Part shown: positions 4,932-6,286 of the stretch, one piece after another
How positions within the stretch are numbered: position 1 is the stretch's first letter
Layout of the letters: every line of letters starts with the position of its first letter
Source of the DNA: Domibacillus sp.
GTDB taxonomy: Bacteria > Bacillota > Bacilli > Bacillales > Domibacillaceae
DNA: 6,286 bases
Direction: 5' to 3'
Assembly (NCBI GenBank): GCA_031177795.1
Contig: JAPSKG010000140.1
Location: 1-6,286 of the forward strand
The notes under the pieces: model-generated
Seen by the model: the letters and a program-made list of their open reading frames with translations, nothing else
Told to the model about the DNA's origin: nothing
Databases searched by the model: none
Position numbers and translations under genes: made by a program

Positions 4932-5821
4932 ATGACGGCCTGACCTTGATCATCTAAAATGGTATAGCTTCGCCGCCGATTCACTTCAATATATCGGGTA
5001 AAAAGACCGCTTTCTCTTATAAGCCGAATAACAGGGCGGCGGATTGCTTCTTCAAACGTACGTGCATGAACAGTGGCAACAACAGCAATTCCCGCATTTA
5101 AAGCTTCTGTTAAAGCATAAGCATCTTCAGTTCTTCCTATTTCATCTACGACTAGCACATCCGGACTCATTGACCGAATCATCATCATCATACCTTCTGA
5201 CTTCGGGCAAGCATCCAGTACGTCGGTCCTTGTCCCAACATCAAGCTGAGGGACTCCGTGAAGGCAGCCGGCTATTTCAGAACGCTCGTCTACAACCGAT
5301 GTTTTCAATGGCGGGATTTTTTCTTTTACACTTCCTGTCCCCGCAATTCGGGCAATATCACGAAGAAGTGTTGTTTTGCCAGATCGAGGCGGCCCAATTA
5401 ATAATGTGCTGTTCCATCCATCTTTGTACAAGTAAGGAAGCAGCGGAGTGGCGGCTTCTTTTTTTTCTTTGGCAATCCGAATATTAAAAAAAGACAAGTT
5501 TGTCATGGAAGCAATAATTCCTTCTTTTAAAACGGCTTGCCCGGCGATTCCAATTCGATGCCCCCCTTCAATGGTTACGTATCCCCTCTTCAGCTGTTCT
5601 TCTAATCGGTAAAAAGAGTGCTTCGTTACTTTATTAACAAAAGAAGCACGCTCTACTTCTGAAAAATAAACATCAAGCAGGTATTGTTTCGGTCCAGAGA
5701 GCTCAATTTTTTTCCCTGTGCGCAATCTGATTTCTTCAATAGCTGGATCTTTGTTTAACAAAGGTGCGACGGCCGAGGATATAGGTTCGGGCAAATAAGG
5801 TAAAATGGTTTGATAGGACAA
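4928..5821 (-). CDS. spoIIIAA: Stage III sporulation protein AA, secretion-type ATPase
   Basis: SpoIIIAA is the cytosolic P-loop ATPase of the channel, related to type II/IV secretion ATPases. From the chosen TTG start it has 297 residues (B. subtilis about 307). Visible motifs are the N-terminal-domain signature YVTIEGGHRIGIAGQ (about 81-95), Walker A IGPPRSGKTT (about 142-151, with K149), VDERSEIAGC (about 177-186), Walker B LVVDEIG (about 223-229, with D226 and E227), and ATVHA (about 249-253, with H252). The frame is open up to an ATG at 5917. That ATG lies inside the upstream terminator, and the sigma-E -10 box falls between it and the conserved N-terminus, so an mRNA from that promoter cannot include it. 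The TTG at 5821-5819 has AAGGAGG (5832-5838) 10 nt upstream. It is the first gene of the operon. Confidence 0.95.
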   Translation of the reverse strand: MSYQTILPYLPEPISSAVAPLLNKDPAIEEIRLRTGKKIELSGPKQYLLDVYFSEVERASFVNKVTKHSFYRLEEQLKRGYVTIEGGHRIGIAGQAVLKEGIIASMTNLSFFNIRIAKEKKEAATPLLPYLYKDGWNSTLLIGPPRSGKTTLLRDIARIAGTGSVKEKIPPLKTSVVDERSEIAGCLHGVPQLDVGTRTDVLDACPKSEGMMMMIRSMSPDVLVVDEIGRTEDAYALTEALNAGIAVVATVHARTFEEAIRRPVIRLIRESGLFTRYIEVNRRRSYTILDDQGQAVI

Positions 5822-5831
5822 ATTGCTACCG

Positions 5832-5838
5832 CCTCCTT
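5832..5838 (-). promoter_or_regulatory. Ribosome binding site deciding the TTG start of spoIIIAA
   Basis: AAGGAGG is a near-perfect anti-16S match 10 nt before the TTG at 5821-5819, the only start-like codon at a usable distance in the spoIIIAA frame. The upstream GTG at 5851-5849 would lie at or before the expected transcription start. The predicted leader is therefore only about 24 nt. Confidence 0.8.
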
Positions 5839-5851
5839 CCGCTCTTTTCAC

Positions 5852-5880
5852 ATTGTATGAATGAAAGGAAACCATTATCC
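5852..5880 (-). promoter_or_regulatory. Sigma-E-type promoter of the spoIIIA operon
   Basis: On the minus strand CATACAAT (5852-5859) matches the sigma-E -10 consensus CATACANT exactly. After a 14-bp spacer, GGATAAT (5874-5880) matches 5 of 7 positions of the KMATATT -35 element. Transcription would begin near 5845. Sigma-E is the early mother-cell sigma factor, known to drive spoIIIA in B. subtilis, so the site fits the operon's role. It lies between the upstream terminator and spoIIIAA. I did not identify a SpoIIID or other regulator site. Confidence 0.85.
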
Positions 5881-5882
5881 AT

Positions 5883-5914
5883 AAAAAAAAACCGCCAAAA
5901 TTCTGGCGGTTTTT
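5883..5914 (-). terminator. Strong intrinsic terminator after the acyl-CoA dehydrogenase-like gene
   Basis: An 11-bp perfect stem, AAAAACCGCCA paired with TGGCGGTTTTT (5904-5914 with 5887-5897), encloses a 6-nt loop and is followed on the minus strand by a run of nine T (5891-5883, partly within the stem). It starts 4 nt after the TAA of the upstream gene. It insulates the sporulation operon from upstream transcription and contains the false ATG at 5917 on its edge. Confidence 0.93.
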
Positions 5915-5918
5915 CATT

Positions 5919-6286
5919 TTACATTTTAAAACGAGCTATTGCAGCTTGAGCAAGCGTTCGAAAAGCAATGTCATCCATTGGTGGATTATGAAGACCGGCA
6001 CGAACATTTTGCCAGTATCGGTGCAGCGGATTTTTTTCAGACAAACTTCTTGCGCCAACGATGCGCATTGCCAAATCTGTCACTTCAATTGCTTTATTTG
6101 TTATAAAAGATTTTGCTGCAGCCATTTGCGCTTTAATTGGCTCATCCGGTTTGGAATCATACAATTCTGCTGTCCGGTACAGCAGTTGGCGGGCCGCGAT
6201 TAAGTTCATTTCCATTTCACCAATTATTTGCTCTGTAACAGGCAGTTCGCCAATTGGACGGTCAAGCGATGCCGGAACATAGCTTG
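5919..6286 (-). CDS. Acyl-CoA dehydrogenase-like flavoprotein, C-terminal part (partial)
   Basis: The frame is open to the window edge and gives the last 121 residues of a longer protein; the ATG at 6215 is internal, since family-like sequence (PIGELPVTEQIIGEME) continues upstream. The segment is the helical C-terminal domain of the acyl-CoA dehydrogenase superfamily: a helix with LIAARQLLYRTAELYDSK, then AQMAAAKSFITNKAIEVTDL, then the conserved RIVGARSL, and finally YWQNVRAGLHNPPMDDIA near the C-terminus. The last motif, with its Arg-x-Gly-Leu-x-Asn-Pro-Pro-x-Asp-Asp pattern, is typical of the YdbM-like group and of related FAD/FMN-dependent monooxygenases. Substrate and reaction cannot be set from this part. 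It ends in its own terminator and is probably functionally unrelated to spoIIIA. Confidence 0.88.
   Translation of the reverse strand, partial: SYVPASLDRPIGELPVTEQIIGEMEMNLIAARQLLYRTAELYDSKPDEPIKAQMAAAKSFITNKAIEVTDLAMRIVGARSLSEKNPLHRYWQNVRAGLHNPPMDDIAFRTLAQAAIARFKM

Noticed and set aside
5915..5917. ATG as the start of spoIIIAA
   Set aside because: It lies at the foot of the upstream gene's terminator and upstream of the sigma-E promoter; the added residues do not resemble the family.
6213..6215. ATG as the start of a separate 98-residue gene
   Set aside because: The frame continues upstream with matching acyl-CoA dehydrogenase sequence to the window edge, so the gene is a partial long one, not a small complete one.
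1..6286. CRISPR arrays, insertion sequences, prophage genes, tRNA or rRNA
   Set aside because: No direct repeat array, transposase-like protein, terminal inverted repeats or structural RNA signature was seen; coding genes fill nearly the whole window.

Overview
The window is a single, tightly packed block of genes, all on the minus strand, from an endospore-forming Firmicute. A Bacillaceae-type genome is most likely: moderate GC, strong AGGAGG-type ribosome binding sites, and the complete eight-gene spoIIIA operon followed directly by accB-accC, as in Bacillus subtilis. Every family call rests on reading the translated sequence against remembered family members; no search was run.

Layout in the direction of transcription (high to low coordinates). 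(1) 6286-5919: the 3' end of an acyl-CoA dehydrogenase-like flavoprotein gene, closed by a strong intrinsic terminator. (2) A sigma-E-type promoter with a CATACAAT -10 box lies just past that terminator and drives (3) spoIIIAA-AB-AC-AD-AE-AF-AG-AH (5821-1142). These genes overlap or are separated by 16 nt or less. (4) A hairpin terminator begins 1 nt after the spoIIIAH stop. (5) A sigma-A-type promoter then leads into accB and accC; accC runs off the low-coordinate edge after 161 codons. The only intergenic stretch above 100 nt is 993-1141, which holds that terminator, promoter and the accB leader. No RNA gene, CRISPR array, insertion sequence or phage gene is visible.

The spoIIIA products, made in the mother cell after engulfment begins, build the SpoIIIA-SpoIIQ channel ('feeding tube') joining mother cell and forespore. 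AA is the cytosolic secretion-type ATPase, AB a GspF-like platform protein, AC/AD/AE the membrane export-apparatus-like part, and AF/AG/AH membrane-anchored ring-forming proteins facing the intermembrane space. accB/accC are unrelated housekeeping genes for malonyl-CoA synthesis.

This is a known system and no wholly new one is seen. The points worth a second look are local. spoIIIAD has no ATG/GTG/TTG at its homologous start, suggesting an ATT start or a 1-nt indel. SpoIIIAE lacks the signal peptide of the B. subtilis protein and is in frame with spoIIIAD across one TGA codon. The ring proteins AF, AG and AH are unusually short. spoIIIAA and spoIIIAG have non-ATG starts that differ from the longest-ORF starts. 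The upstream neighbour is an acyl-CoA dehydrogenase instead of the efp/yqhV pair found in B. subtilis.
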